A stretch of 9,672 nucleotides of DNA from assembly GCA_046727855.1 (NCBI GenBank), contig JBKPDL010000052.1:1-9672 (forward strand), written 5' to 3'. Origin of the DNA: DASPWV01 sp046727855 (lineage in GTDB: Bacteria > Acidobacteriota > Vicinamibacteria > Vicinamibacterales > UBA2999). A program made the translations under genes and the position numbers. Position 1 is the first letter of the stretch. Each line of letters starts with the position of its first letter. Below the pieces are notes generated by a model that saw nothing but the letters and a program-made list of their open reading frames with translations, did no database searches and was not told where the DNA came from. This document shows, one piece after another, positions 1-5,684 of this stretch.

Positions 1-125
1 CCGTGGAAGCGGCTGGCATGTTCGCCGATGGTGAACTCGCGCATGCGTTTCAGAATGCGCAACTCCACCTCGGTGATCTCTGAGAGATTGATCAGCGGCT
101 CGACTTCCTGCTCGCGGGTTCTCAT
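1..125 (-). CDS. DUF58 domain protein, N-terminal fragment (runs off left edge)
   Basis: An open frame starts with ATG at 125-123 on the minus strand and stays open for 41 codons to the window edge. Its ATG overlaps the TGA of the MoxR-type ATPase gene as ATGA, the usual sign of translational coupling. The visible protein begins MRTREQEVEPLINLSEITEV and continues to a segment reading LKRMREFTIGEHASRFHG. That segment resembles the N-terminal part of DUF58 proteins, where a helix precedes a G-x-H-x-S-x-F-x-G motif. MoxR ATPase followed directly by DUF58 is a very common bacterial pair, often followed by von Willebrand factor A proteins. The role of the family is not firmly known; it is linked to MoxR-assisted assembly or maturation. 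Only the start is visible, so the call rests on a short motif plus context. Confidence 0.7.
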   Translation of the reverse strand, partial: MRTREQEVEPLINLSEITEVELRILKRMREFTIGEHASRFH

Positions 126-1162
126 GGAACCGGTACTCGCTCGACCACGTCGTTGATCACGGCTTCCGTCGTCAACCCGTGACTTGCGGCGTGTGGACCA
201 AGCCATACACGATGGCCCAGGACATAGGGTGCGAGGTCCTGGATGTCTTCCGGATAGACCTCGTCGCGACGGCGAACGAGGAGCGCCCACGCCTTGGCCA
301 GACGCCCCCAGCAGATGATTGCGCGTGGGGACGCGCCGAGATCGACGCCGCGCTCCACGAGCTCGGACGGCGAGTGCGTGAGCCAGTCGATCTCCGGGTT
401 GTAGGGACGCGTCGCCGCGACGAGCGCCTGGATGTACTCGCCCAGTGATTCGTGAAGGAACACGTGCTGATTGATCGCGCCGCGCAACTCGATGATCCGC
501 TCTTTCGCCATCAACGGCTGCAAGCGGATGCGCTTGAAATCGAAGTTGACGAGTTTGCGTTCTTCGGCCGGCGGAAGGTATCCGATGTTCACGATGATCG
601 CGAAGCGATCGGTCGCAGCTTCCGACAACGGAAACGTCCCCTGTCCGAGCTCCACCGGATTCATCGTCGCGATGGCAAAGCTGAAGGCAGGCAGCTCGTA
701 GGTCGTCTTGCCTACCGTCACCGTGCGGTCCTGCAGGCCTTCGAGAAACGCGCTTTGCGATTTGAGCGGGATGCGGTTGATTTCATCGAGCAGGATGATT
801 TCCGCTTCGGCGAGCGGCCCAAACTCGGTCATCAACTCGCCGGTCGCCGGGTTGATCATCTGGAAGCCGACGACTTCGGTGGGCTGCAGATCGGCGCGGC
901 CCTGCAGCCGCGCGAACTTGGCGTTGCTGATCGCGGCGAGGATGACGCCGAAAAAGGTTTTGCCGACGCCGGGGACGCCGCGCAGGAGCAGGTTGCCCGA
1001 ACTGACCTGACGCTGTTCCTTCTTGTCGTATGTCGTCGGGATTTCAGACAGGAGCACGACGTTGGCGAGCTGTTTGGGGGCGTCGTAGCCGACCAGGGCT
1101 TTGGCGCCTTCCGCGAGAATCGCCTCGTGGAAGGCAACGGCTTCTTCTAGGTCCGGGTGCAA
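122..1162 (-). CDS. MoxR-family AAA+ ATPase
   Basis: A 346-residue protein, the usual length for MoxR ATPases, which are thought to act as chaperone-like ATPases on partner proteins in the cytoplasm. Visible motifs in order are Walker A GVPGVGKT (residues 62-69, Lys68), Walker B IILLDEINR (122-130, Asp126-Glu127), sensor 1 ATMNP (about 165-169), the arginine-finger region SEAATDRF (180-187, Arg186) and a GASPRAI sensor-2 segment near residue 276. The start is TTG at 1162-1160, not ATG. It is supported by a GGAGG eight bases upstream, by the absence of an in-frame ATG between the upstream stop and this point, and by the N-terminus matching where MoxR proteins normally begin. The gene ends in a 4-base overlap with a DUF58 gene, so the two are probably one operon. 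It diverges from the acylphosphatase gene. The substrate protein is unknown. Confidence 0.93.
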   Translation of the reverse strand: MHPDLEEAVAFHEAILAEGAKALVGYDAPKQLANVVLLSEIPTTYDKKEQRQVSSGNLLLRGVPGVGKTFFGVILAAISNAKFARLQGRADLQPTEVVGFQMINPATGELMTEFGPLAEAEIILLDEINRIPLKSQSAFLEGLQDRTVTVGKTTYELPAFSFAIATMNPVELGQGTFPLSEAATDRFAIIVNIGYLPPAEERKLVNFDFKRIRLQPLMAKERIIELRGAINQHVFLHESLGEYIQALVAATRPYNPEIDWLTHSPSELVERGVDLGASPRAIICWGRLAKAWALLVRRRDEVYPEDIQDLAPYVLGHRVWLGPHAASHGLTTEAVINDVVERVPVP

Positions 1163-1170
1163 GTTTCCCG

Positions 1171-1175
1171 CCTCC
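1171..1175 (-). promoter_or_regulatory. Ribosome binding site supporting the TTG start of the MoxR gene
   Basis: The plus strand reads CCTCC, so the minus-strand transcript reads GGAGG, eight bases before the TTG codon. This is a good Shine-Dalgarno match at normal spacing and is the main reason for accepting TTG as the start. Confidence 0.7.
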
Positions 1176-1225
1176 GCGCGCAGTCGTGTTCCAGCTCCGG
1201 CGGGAAAGCCGCCGTTGAACCGCTA

Positions 1226-1234
1226 ATGCTATCA
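1226..1234 (-). promoter_or_regulatory. Possible extended -10 promoter for the MoxR/DUF58 operon
   Basis: On the minus strand the 96-base gap between the divergent genes reads TGATAGCAT, a TGn extended -10 followed by a 4/6 match to TATAAT. No good -35 was found. Transcription would start about 57 bases before the TTG. Weak evidence; listed because some minus-strand promoter is expected in this gap. Confidence 0.28.
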
Positions 1235-1246
1235 AACCTGCTGGGC

Positions 1247-1252
1247 TACAAT
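1247..1252 (+). promoter_or_regulatory. Candidate -10 element giving a leaderless acylphosphatase transcript
   Basis: TACAAT (5/6 match to TATAAT) lies six bases upstream of the ATG at 1259. A transcript from this -10 would start at or within a base or two of the start codon. No Shine-Dalgarno sequence precedes the ATG, which fits a leaderless mRNA. No convincing -35 sits 16-18 bases upstream. Confidence 0.45.
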
Positions 1253-1258
1253 GGTGTG

Positions 1259-1531
1259 ATGCGCGTAGCTCGCCGGTATCTCGTGAGCGGGCGTGTGCAG
1301 GGCGTCGGGTTCCGCTACTTCATACAGGATGTGGCCAATCGGGAAGGACTCAGCGGCCGCGTGCGGAACCTGCCCGACGGCCGGGTCGAAGTCACCGCGG
1401 AAGGGGACGAGCGGTCGCTCGCGCGCCTCGAAGCGGCGCTGTGGCGAGGGCCGTCGCATGCGCGCGTCGACGACGTCGAAGTGGAGTCCTCGGTGCCAAC
1501 CGGTCAGCATGCGGGATTCGGGATCGGCTGA
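1259..1531 (+). CDS. acyP: Acylphosphatase
   Basis: A 90-residue protein of the standard length for acylphosphatase, a small cytoplasmic alpha/beta enzyme that hydrolyses acyl phosphates such as 1,3-bisphosphoglycerate and carbamoyl phosphate. The first family signature is clear: SGRVQGVGFRYF at residues 10-21, with the phosphate-binding Arg19. The second signature is GRVRNLPDGRVEVTAEG at 33-49, with the catalytic Asn37. The open frame extends upstream to 1157, but that 34-residue extension has no family resemblance and would cross the divergent promoter region, so ATG 1259 was chosen. A GTG directly before it (1256) is the only close alternative. No ribosome binding site is visible and a TACAAT box ends six bases upstream, so the message may be leaderless. 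The apt gene starts nine bases after the stop, so the two are probably co-transcribed. Confidence 0.93.
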   Translation: MRVARRYLVSGRVQGVGFRYFIQDVANREGLSGRVRNLPDGRVEVTAEGDERSLARLEAALWRGPSHARVDDVEVESSVPTGQHAGFGIG

Positions 1532-1540
1532 GCGAACAGC

Positions 1541-2056
1541 ATGGAAGCATTGAGAACGAAGATCCGCCACGTGCCTGACTTTCCCAAGCCGGGTATCCTG
1601 TTCTACGACATCACGACGTTGCTGAACGATCCGCAGGGTTTCCGCGACATGATCGACGCCCTCGCCGGTCCGTATCGCAGCCACGGCATCGAGCAGGTGG
1701 TTGGGATCGAGAGCCGCGGCTTCATCCTGGGCGCCGCGGTCGCCAATGCGTTGAACGCCGGATTCGTGCCGATTCGGAAACCGGGGAAGCTGCCGTCGAA
1801 GACGCATCGCGAGGACTATGCGCTCGAGTACGGCACCGACTGCCTGGAAATTCACTGCGACGCGTTTCAGCCCGGGCGGAAGGTGCTGCTCGTGGACGAC
1901 GTGCTCGCGACGGGCGGTACGGCGAAGGCCGCGTCAGGATTGATCCGCCGCGTTGGTGGCGATCTCGTCGGTCTCTCGTTTTTGATTGAACTCGGCTTCT
2001 TGAACGGTCGCGCAAAGCTGACCGACGAGCGCGTGTACTCGGTCCTTCAATACTGA
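1541..2056 (+). CDS. apt: Adenine phosphoribosyltransferase
   Basis: A 171-residue protein, a normal length for this purine-salvage enzyme, which converts adenine and PRPP to AMP and pyrophosphate in the cytoplasm. The N-terminal FPKPGILFYDIT (residues 14-25) is the typical Apt start. GIESRGF (55-61) is the conserved adenine/PRPP-site segment. The PRPP-binding loop VLLVDDVLATGGTA (115-128) has the expected paired aspartates 119-120. RKPGKLP (79-85) is the flexible-loop lead-in usual in Apt. The ATG lies nine bases after the acylphosphatase stop without a strong ribosome binding site, which suggests that translation depends on the upstream gene. A perfect 8-bp hairpin lies 17 bases after the stop codon, then a tRNA gene. 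Little doubt about identity. Confidence 0.96.
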   Translation: MEALRTKIRHVPDFPKPGILFYDITTLLNDPQGFRDMIDALAGPYRSHGIEQVVGIESRGFILGAAVANALNAGFVPIRKPGKLPSKTHREDYALEYGTDCLEIHCDAFQPGRKVLLVDDVLATGGTAKAASGLIRRVGGDLVGLSFLIELGFLNGRAKLTDERVYSVLQY

Positions 2057-2073
2057 GTTTGGTGCCGTGGTGG

Positions 2074-2093
2074 GACCAGGCTTGCGCCTGGTC
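2074..2093 (+). terminator. Perfect 8-bp hairpin after apt (possible terminator)
   Basis: GACCAGGC and GCCTGGTC form a perfect, GC-rich stem around a TTGC loop, 17 bases after the apt stop. There is no run of T after it (GTTCATC follows), so it is not a textbook intrinsic terminator. It may be a transcript-end stabiliser or a short dispersed palindrome. It also lies where a -35 for the tRNA gene would sit. Confidence 0.4.
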
Positions 2094-2103
2094 GTTCATC
2101 GCT

Positions 2104-2109
2104 CACAAT
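2104..2109 (+). promoter_or_regulatory. Possible -10 for the tRNA-Arg gene
   Basis: CACAAT (4/6 match to TATAAT) ends nine bases before the first tRNA base. TTGCGC at 2082-2087, in the loop and stem of the preceding hairpin, is 16 bases upstream and could serve as the -35. A start near 2116 would give a leader of about three bases. Weak evidence. Confidence 0.3.
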
Positions 2110-2118
2110 GGTTCGAGG

Positions 2119-2194
2119 GCGCCCGTAGCTCAGCGGATAGAGCACCCGCCTCCTAAGCGGGGGGTCGCCGGTTCAATTCCGGCCGGGCGCGCCA
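2119..2194 (+). tRNA. tRNA-Arg, anticodon CCT
   Basis: A complete cloverleaf can be folded by hand. The acceptor GCGCCCG (2119-2125) pairs with CGGGCGC (2184-2190), with discriminator G2191 and an encoded CCA at 2192-2194. The D stem is GCTC (2128-2131) with GAGC (2140-2143). The anticodon stem CCCGC (2145-2149) pairs with GCGGG (2157-2161) around the loop CTCCTAA, placing anticodon CCT at 2152-2154. The T stem GCCGG (2167-2171) pairs with CCGGC (2179-2183) around TTCAATT. The CCT anticodon reads the AGG arginine codon, which is rare in GC-rich genomes of this type. No duplicated 3' end or integrase gene lies nearby, so there is no sign of use as an integration site. Confidence 0.97.
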
Positions 2195-2426
2195 TATTCA
2201 CAAGGTCCATTCCGGTCACATGGGTGACCTATCTCTCAGGAAGCACACAGCACCATACCTCGTGCAGCGTGGTATGTGCGAGCAGGATGCTTGCGTGTCG
2301 AATGATTCGTGCCAGTGACCGTGCACGTCTGAATTGAGCGTCTTTCTTTCCGCCGAGCATGCGGCGGTGGCCGCCGGTTGTTGCCCAGTGATACCATCCA
2401 CGCGGGCAAGCAGAGAGCTAGCGCTG
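2195..2426. other. Intergenic region between tRNA-Arg and eda
   Basis: A 232-base stretch with no convincing gene. It contains a short inverted repeat, CATACC (2254-2259 area) with GGTATG about eleven bases later, and near the 3' end a possible promoter for eda. An open frame crosses the last 93 bases in phase with eda, but its sequence lacks family resemblance and is probably noncoding. Confidence 0.5.
2389..2397 (+). promoter_or_regulatory. Possible extended -10 promoter for the eda-kdgK operon
   Basis: TGATACCAT has a TG one base before TACCAT (4/6 match to TATAAT), the extended -10 pattern. No good -35 was found. The expected start near 2404 would leave a leader of about 23 bases before the ATG at 2427. 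The arrangement resembles TGATAGCAT upstream of the MoxR gene. Moderate to weak evidence. Confidence 0.35.
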
Positions 2427-3095
2427 ATGACGACGAGAGCCGTGCGGCGACGTGAAGAGGTGGTGCGCGCCATTGAGGAATGTGGTGTCGTCGCGATCAT
2501 CCGGATCCAGGATGCCACGAAAGTGTTCGCGGTGGCTCGGGCCCTGGCCGAAGGCGGCGTGCGAGCGCTGGAGATCACGATGACCGTGCCCGGCGCGGTC
2601 GAGGCCATCCAGTCGCTCTCCGCCGCATTGTCCGATGACATCCTGCTCGGCGCCGGCACCGTGCTCGATTCGGCGACGGCAGAGAAAGTGATCGCCGCGG
2701 GCGCGCGGTTCGTCGTCGCGCCGACCTTTAGTCCTGACACGATTCACGCTTGCCACGAACGAGATGTTCCGGCCATGCCGGGCTGCCTCACTCCAACCGA
2801 AATGCTGCGCGCATGGGAGATTGGCGCCGACATCATCAAGGTCTTCCCGGCGACGGCCTTGGGTCCCGGCTACCTGAAAGACATCCGCGCTCCGCTGCCG
2901 CAGCTCAAGCTCATGCCCACAGGCGGTGTGACACCAGACAACGCGGGTGAGTGGATCCGCGCGGGCGCCATCGCGGTGGGTATCGGCTCGGCGCTCACCG
3001 ATGCAAAGGCGATCGCGGCCGGCGACTACGGCCGTGTCGAGGCTGCAGCGCGACGTGCCATCGCAAATGTGCAGGCGGCGCGCGCCCCGAGCTAA
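2427..3095 (+). CDS. eda: 2-keto-3-deoxy-6-phosphogluconate (KDPG/KHG) aldolase
   Basis: A 222-residue class I aldolase that splits KDPG into pyruvate and glyceraldehyde 3-phosphate, the last step of the Entner-Doudoroff pathway and of hexuronate breakdown. Visible features are CGVVAIIR (19-26), the catalytic Glu49 in ALEITMTVPGA, GAGTV (75-79), the Schiff-base Lys138 in DIIKVFPA, and the phosphate-binding PTGGVTPDN near 165-173. The substrate-site stretch reads ITMTVPGA, close to the ITFTVPDA I recall for the Thermotoga enzyme, and lacks the Arg of the Escherichia form (VTLRT). ATG 2427 was chosen because the 31-residue upstream extension has no family match; the ribosome binding site is weak (GAGAG nine bases before). 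kdgK begins 21 bases after the stop, so the two form an operon. Confidence 0.93.
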   Translation: MTTRAVRRREEVVRAIEECGVVAIIRIQDATKVFAVARALAEGGVRALEITMTVPGAVEAIQSLSAALSDDILLGAGTVLDSATAEKVIAAGARFVVAPTFSPDTIHACHERDVPAMPGCLTPTEMLRAWEIGADIIKVFPATALGPGYLKDIRAPLPQLKLMPTGGVTPDNAGEWIRAGAIAVGIGSALTDAKAIAAGDYGRVEAAARRAIANVQAARAPS

Positions 3096-3116
3096 TCCTT
3101 CCTGCCGTCCTCTCAA

Positions 3117-4145
3117 GTGCCCAAAGTTGTCACGTTCGGCGAACTGATGCTGCGGCTCAGCCCGCCGGGAAACGAGCGGTTCTTGCAGTCGCCGATATTC
3201 CGCGCAACCTTCGGCGGAAGCGAAGCGAATGTCGCGGTCAGCCTGGCGACGTTCGGCATCGAAAGCTATTACGTCACACGCCTGCCGTCACATGACATCG
3301 GCACGGCAGCCGTGCGGGCGCTCGAGGCCGAAGGTGTTCGCACCGATTACATCCTGCGCGGCGGCGACCGCATCGGCGTGTATTTCACCGAGGTCGGCGC
3401 CAGTCAGCGGCCGTCGTCGGTCATCTACGACCGCGCTCGCTCCGCGATAAGCGAAATGGAACCTGGGTCCGTGCCGTGGACCGATGTGCTCTCCACCGCC
3501 AGCTGGTTCCACTGCACGGGTATCACACCGGCGCTCGGGCCGAAAGCGACAGCCTGCACGCGCGAGGCGCTCGAGTCTGCGAAAGCGCTCGGCGTGCAGG
3601 TGAGCATCGATCTGAACTATCGCCGTCGGCTGTGGTCGGAGGTGGAGGCGCAGCGCGTCATGCGGCCGCTCATGGCGTTCGTCGACTTGGTGATTGCCAA
3701 CGAAGAGGACATCCAGTCAGTCCTCGGAATGACCGTGCCTGGCGCTGACGTGACACAAGGCAGGCTGCGCCTCGACGGCTATCGCGACGTTGCCGAACGA
3801 GTCGTGCGCGAGTTCGGCGTCTCGCAAGTGGCGATTACACTGCGGGAGAGTCGCTCGGCGAGCGAGAACGGGTGGAGCGGCGTGCTGTTCGACTCGGCCA
3901 GTCGCGTCTTTCACCAAGGCCAGCGCTACGACATCACCGTGATTGATCGACTCGGCGCAGGCGATAGCTTCGCGGCCGGGCTGATTTGCGGACTCATTAC
4001 CGGTCGGCCGGCCGACGCCGCCCTCCGCTTTGCCGTCGCGGCCAGCGCGCTCAAACACACGATCCCCGGCGACTTCCATCGCACAACGGTGGCCGAAGTC
4101 GATCGACTGGCCGCAGGCGATGCGAGCGGCCGCGTACGGCGTTAA
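3117..4145 (+). CDS. kdgK: 2-keto-3-deoxygluconate kinase (PfkB family)
   Basis: A 342-residue sugar kinase of the ribokinase/PfkB fold that phosphorylates 2-keto-3-deoxygluconate to KDPG, the substrate of the aldolase just upstream. Evidence is the N-terminal VVTFGELMLRLSPPG (residues 4-18), the glycine-rich GGSEANVAVSLATFG segment that forms the sugar site (33-47), the RPSSVIYDRA stretch typical of KdgK, ANEED, and the C-terminal PfkB signature DRLGAGDSFAAGL with catalytic base Asp283. It starts at GTG 3117; the first internal ATG (residue 11) would remove the first beta strand. No clear ribosome binding site lies upstream, which fits coupling to eda. A fructokinase or other PfkB kinase is the alternative, but the KdgK-specific motifs and the eda neighbour argue against it. 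The product acts in the cytoplasm. Confidence 0.9.
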   Translation: MPKVVTFGELMLRLSPPGNERFLQSPIFRATFGGSEANVAVSLATFGIESYYVTRLPSHDIGTAAVRALEAEGVRTDYILRGGDRIGVYFTEVGASQRPSSVIYDRARSAISEMEPGSVPWTDVLSTASWFHCTGITPALGPKATACTREALESAKALGVQVSIDLNYRRRLWSEVEAQRVMRPLMAFVDLVIANEEDIQSVLGMTVPGADVTQGRLRLDGYRDVAERVVREFGVSQVAITLRESRSASENGWSGVLFDSASRVFHQGQRYDITVIDRLGAGDSFAAGLICGLITGRPADAALRFAVAASALKHTIPGDFHRTTVAEVDRLAAGDASGRVRR

Positions 4146-4187
4146 CGGCTCCGACAGGCAAAACCGCGTGTTGGCTTACGCCGTACG
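4133..4187. repeat. Inverted repeat at the end of kdgK, containing a GTAC palindrome
   Basis: CGTACGGCGTTA (4133-4144, covering the last codons and stop of kdgK) is matched by TTACGCCGTACG (4176-4187) in inverted orientation at 11 of 12 positions, giving a 12-bp stem with a 31-base loop. The right arm is also part of a perfect 12-bp palindrome, CGCCGTACGGCG (4179-4190). No T run follows. It could end transcription of kdgK or of the convergent amidohydrolase gene, or bind a protein. Confidence 0.4.
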
Positions 4188-4270
4188 GCGCCCTTGATAG
4201 TAAGTGAGGTCGAAGACGACCGGCCCGCGGAGCCGCCCAAGAACAAGCGTGGATGCTGTCGTCCACTCCG

Positions 4271-5524
4271 TTATTGCGGTGTCGACCCGCGCCCTGTTGC
4301 CGGCAACTTTTCCCATGGGACGCCGGCGAGGCCGTTGAGGTCGTACACCACCACGCCGTCCCGTAACGTCAATTCGCAGGTGAGTCTTTGAGTGCCATCG
4401 AGACGTCCACCGAGCTGATCGAGAAATCCGAACTTGCCCTTCTCGAGGCGCAGCACTGCGACATCCCCTGGCGCTCCGACAGAGAGATGGCCGAGTTGTT
4501 CGAGCTTGATCTCCCTTGCCGGGTTCCAGGTCGAACGGACCACGACGTCCTTGAGCGACATGCCGAGCGCCAGGAATTTGCTCATCAGGTTGACCATGTC
4601 CTTCATTCCGGCGTTCATGCTGCCGATGTGCAGGTCGGTTGAGAGCGAGTCCGGATAGAAGCCCTCTTTGAACGCCTGCACGGCCATGCGGAACCTGAAG
4701 CTCCCGCCGCCGTGACCGACGTCGAAAATGATGCCCCTCTTTTGAGCGGCCACCATCGCCGGATTCACTTTGCCGTCGAGAAGCTCCATGCGTCCGCCGC
4801 CGGCGTACGCGTGTGTGTAGATGTCGCCGGGCCGGAAGTACTTTTCGAAGAGCTCCTTGATGGTGCGCACGCGCGCGCTGCCGAAGTCGACCATGACGGG
4901 GATGTCCGCCATCTTGCCCGCCTCTTCGGCCTGAATGTATGGATGCCACTCCGGTCCGTTGAAATGCGCGCTCTTGATGCCGACGATCTCGCCCTTGTGC
5001 TGCAGCGCCTTCTCGCCGGTCGGCTTGCCCTCCATATCCGCCATGTTCTGCTCGATTGTTCCGCCGCCCATGCCGTTTCCGACGATGTTCAGGAACGCTG
5101 TCACGCGGGTTTTCGATTTGTCGATGATGCGGGCCTTGAAGTCGTCGAAATTGCGCCATCCAGAGCTGCCGGCGTCGGCCACGGTCGTCGTGCAGCTCCT
5201 GAGCGTGAAGCCATCGGGAGGCACGCTCTGCGCCCCACGGGAATAGCTCGTTCCCTCACCGCTATAAACGTGCACATGGATGTCCACGAGACCTGGCGTC
5301 ACGTACAGGCCCGCGGCGTTGACGGTTTTCGTCGCCTGCGATTCCGCGATGTTCTGCGCGACCGCGGCGATCTTGCCGTCCTTGATGGCGACGTCGCGCA
5401 CGGCATCGATGCCGTTTCTCCCGTCGATGACATGTCCACCTTTGAGCAGAAGATCGTAAGTGGCCTGCGCGTGTCCAGCGGTCACGAAGCCCGATGCGAG
5501 CAACAGGAATGCAGCACGTTTCAT
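4271..5524 (-). CDS. Exported amidohydrolase/deacetylase-family metallohydrolase (paralogue 1)
   Basis: A 417-residue protein. A Sec signal peptide (MKRAAFLLLASGFVTAGHAQA) is followed by the start of an amidohydrolase fold, YDLLLKGGHVID. It resembles COG3964 proteins such as Agrobacterium Atu3266, which remove acyl groups from N- or O-acyl substrates. Metal-site elements in barrel order are HVH (His83, His85), a likely carboxylated Lys184 in VGIKSAHF, Asp213 in VMVDFG where Atu3266 has His, His238 in IYTHAY, DVGHGGGSF (His271) and Asp297 in STDLH. A WNPARE segment and a C-terminal beta domain complete the fold. ATG 5524 was chosen because it has a strong GGAGGAAG upstream and begins a signal peptide; the longer open frame runs into the divergent gene. 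It is head-to-head with a paralogue. Predicted periplasmic. Substrate unknown; an N-acyl amino or sugar acid is an inference. Confidence 0.87.
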   Translation of the reverse strand: MKRAAFLLLASGFVTAGHAQATYDLLLKGGHVIDGRNGIDAVRDVAIKDGKIAAVAQNIAESQATKTVNAAGLYVTPGLVDIHVHVYSGEGTSYSRGAQSVPPDGFTLRSCTTTVADAGSSGWRNFDDFKARIIDKSKTRVTAFLNIVGNGMGGGTIEQNMADMEGKPTGEKALQHKGEIVGIKSAHFNGPEWHPYIQAEEAGKMADIPVMVDFGSARVRTIKELFEKYFRPGDIYTHAYAGGGRMELLDGKVNPAMVAAQKRGIIFDVGHGGGSFRFRMAVQAFKEGFYPDSLSTDLHIGSMNAGMKDMVNLMSKFLALGMSLKDVVVRSTWNPAREIKLEQLGHLSVGAPGDVAVLRLEKGKFGFLDQLGGRLDGTQRLTCELTLRDGVVVYDLNGLAGVPWEKLPATGRGSTPQ

Positions 5525-5545
5525 CGTTTCTTCCTCCAACCCGCC

Positions 5546-5555
5546 CGAGTACTCG
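5546..5555. promoter_or_regulatory. 10-bp palindrome at the paralogue 1 transcription start (operator candidate)
   Basis: CGAGTACTCG is a perfect palindrome lying just downstream of the minus-strand -10 box, over the expected transcription start. It could be half of an operator, but such a short palindrome can occur by chance in GC-rich DNA. Confidence 0.25.
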
Positions 5556-5558
5556 ACT

Positions 5559-5587
5559 CGTATACAGGGAAATCGCGGGCGTGTCCA
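5559..5587 (-). promoter_or_regulatory. Predicted sigma-70-type promoter for amidohydrolase paralogue 1
   Basis: On the minus strand TGGACA (5587-5582, 5/6 match to TTGACA), a 17-base spacer and TATACG (5564-5559, 4/6 match to TATAAT). Expected start near 5552, leaving a leader of about 28 bases that contains the GGAGGAAG ribosome binding site. Confidence 0.5.
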
Positions 5588-5615
5588 TCGACGCCTGCAA
5601 AAAACCGGCGACGGC

Positions 5616-5644
5616 TTGCCTCGCCGACTCGCCGCAGTTATTCT
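5616..5644 (+). promoter_or_regulatory. Predicted promoter for amidohydrolase paralogue 2 (shared-layout promoter)
   Basis: TTGCCT (5616-5621), a 17-base spacer and TATTCT (5639-5644), inside the longer element CTTGCC-N17-TTATTCTCTCG. The same bases at the same spacing occur upstream of the PLP enzyme gene at 8863-8830 on the minus strand. Expected start near 5651. The repeat of this layout in two neighbouring promoters supports it more than the 4/6 box matches do. Confidence 0.55.
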
Positions 5645-5684
5645 CTCGCTGGTTCGAATCGAAGTCGTTGAAGGAGGCTCGGTG

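Noticed and set aside
452..1150. Long plus-strand open frame opposite the MoxR gene
   Set aside because: It lies fully antisense to a gene with complete AAA+ motifs, and its translation is Arg/Asp-rich with no recognisable motif; a GC-driven shadow.
2119..2194. tRNA-Arg as an integration (att) site for a mobile element
   Set aside because: No integrase, no repeated tRNA 3' end and no change of gene type downstream.
2059..2337. 92-codon open frame across the tRNA
   Set aside because: It translates straight through a complete tRNA-Arg cloverleaf and so is not a gene.
4712..5671. 319-codon plus-strand open frame opposite amidohydrolase paralogue 1
   Set aside because: The opposite strand carries the full metal-site motif set, signal peptide and ribosome binding site. 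The antisense frame shows low-complexity composition only.
5460..5684. 75-residue N-terminal extension of amidohydrolase paralogue 2
   Set aside because: It would overlap the divergent gene and bury the signal peptide. ATG 5685 has an AAGGAGG site at good spacing.
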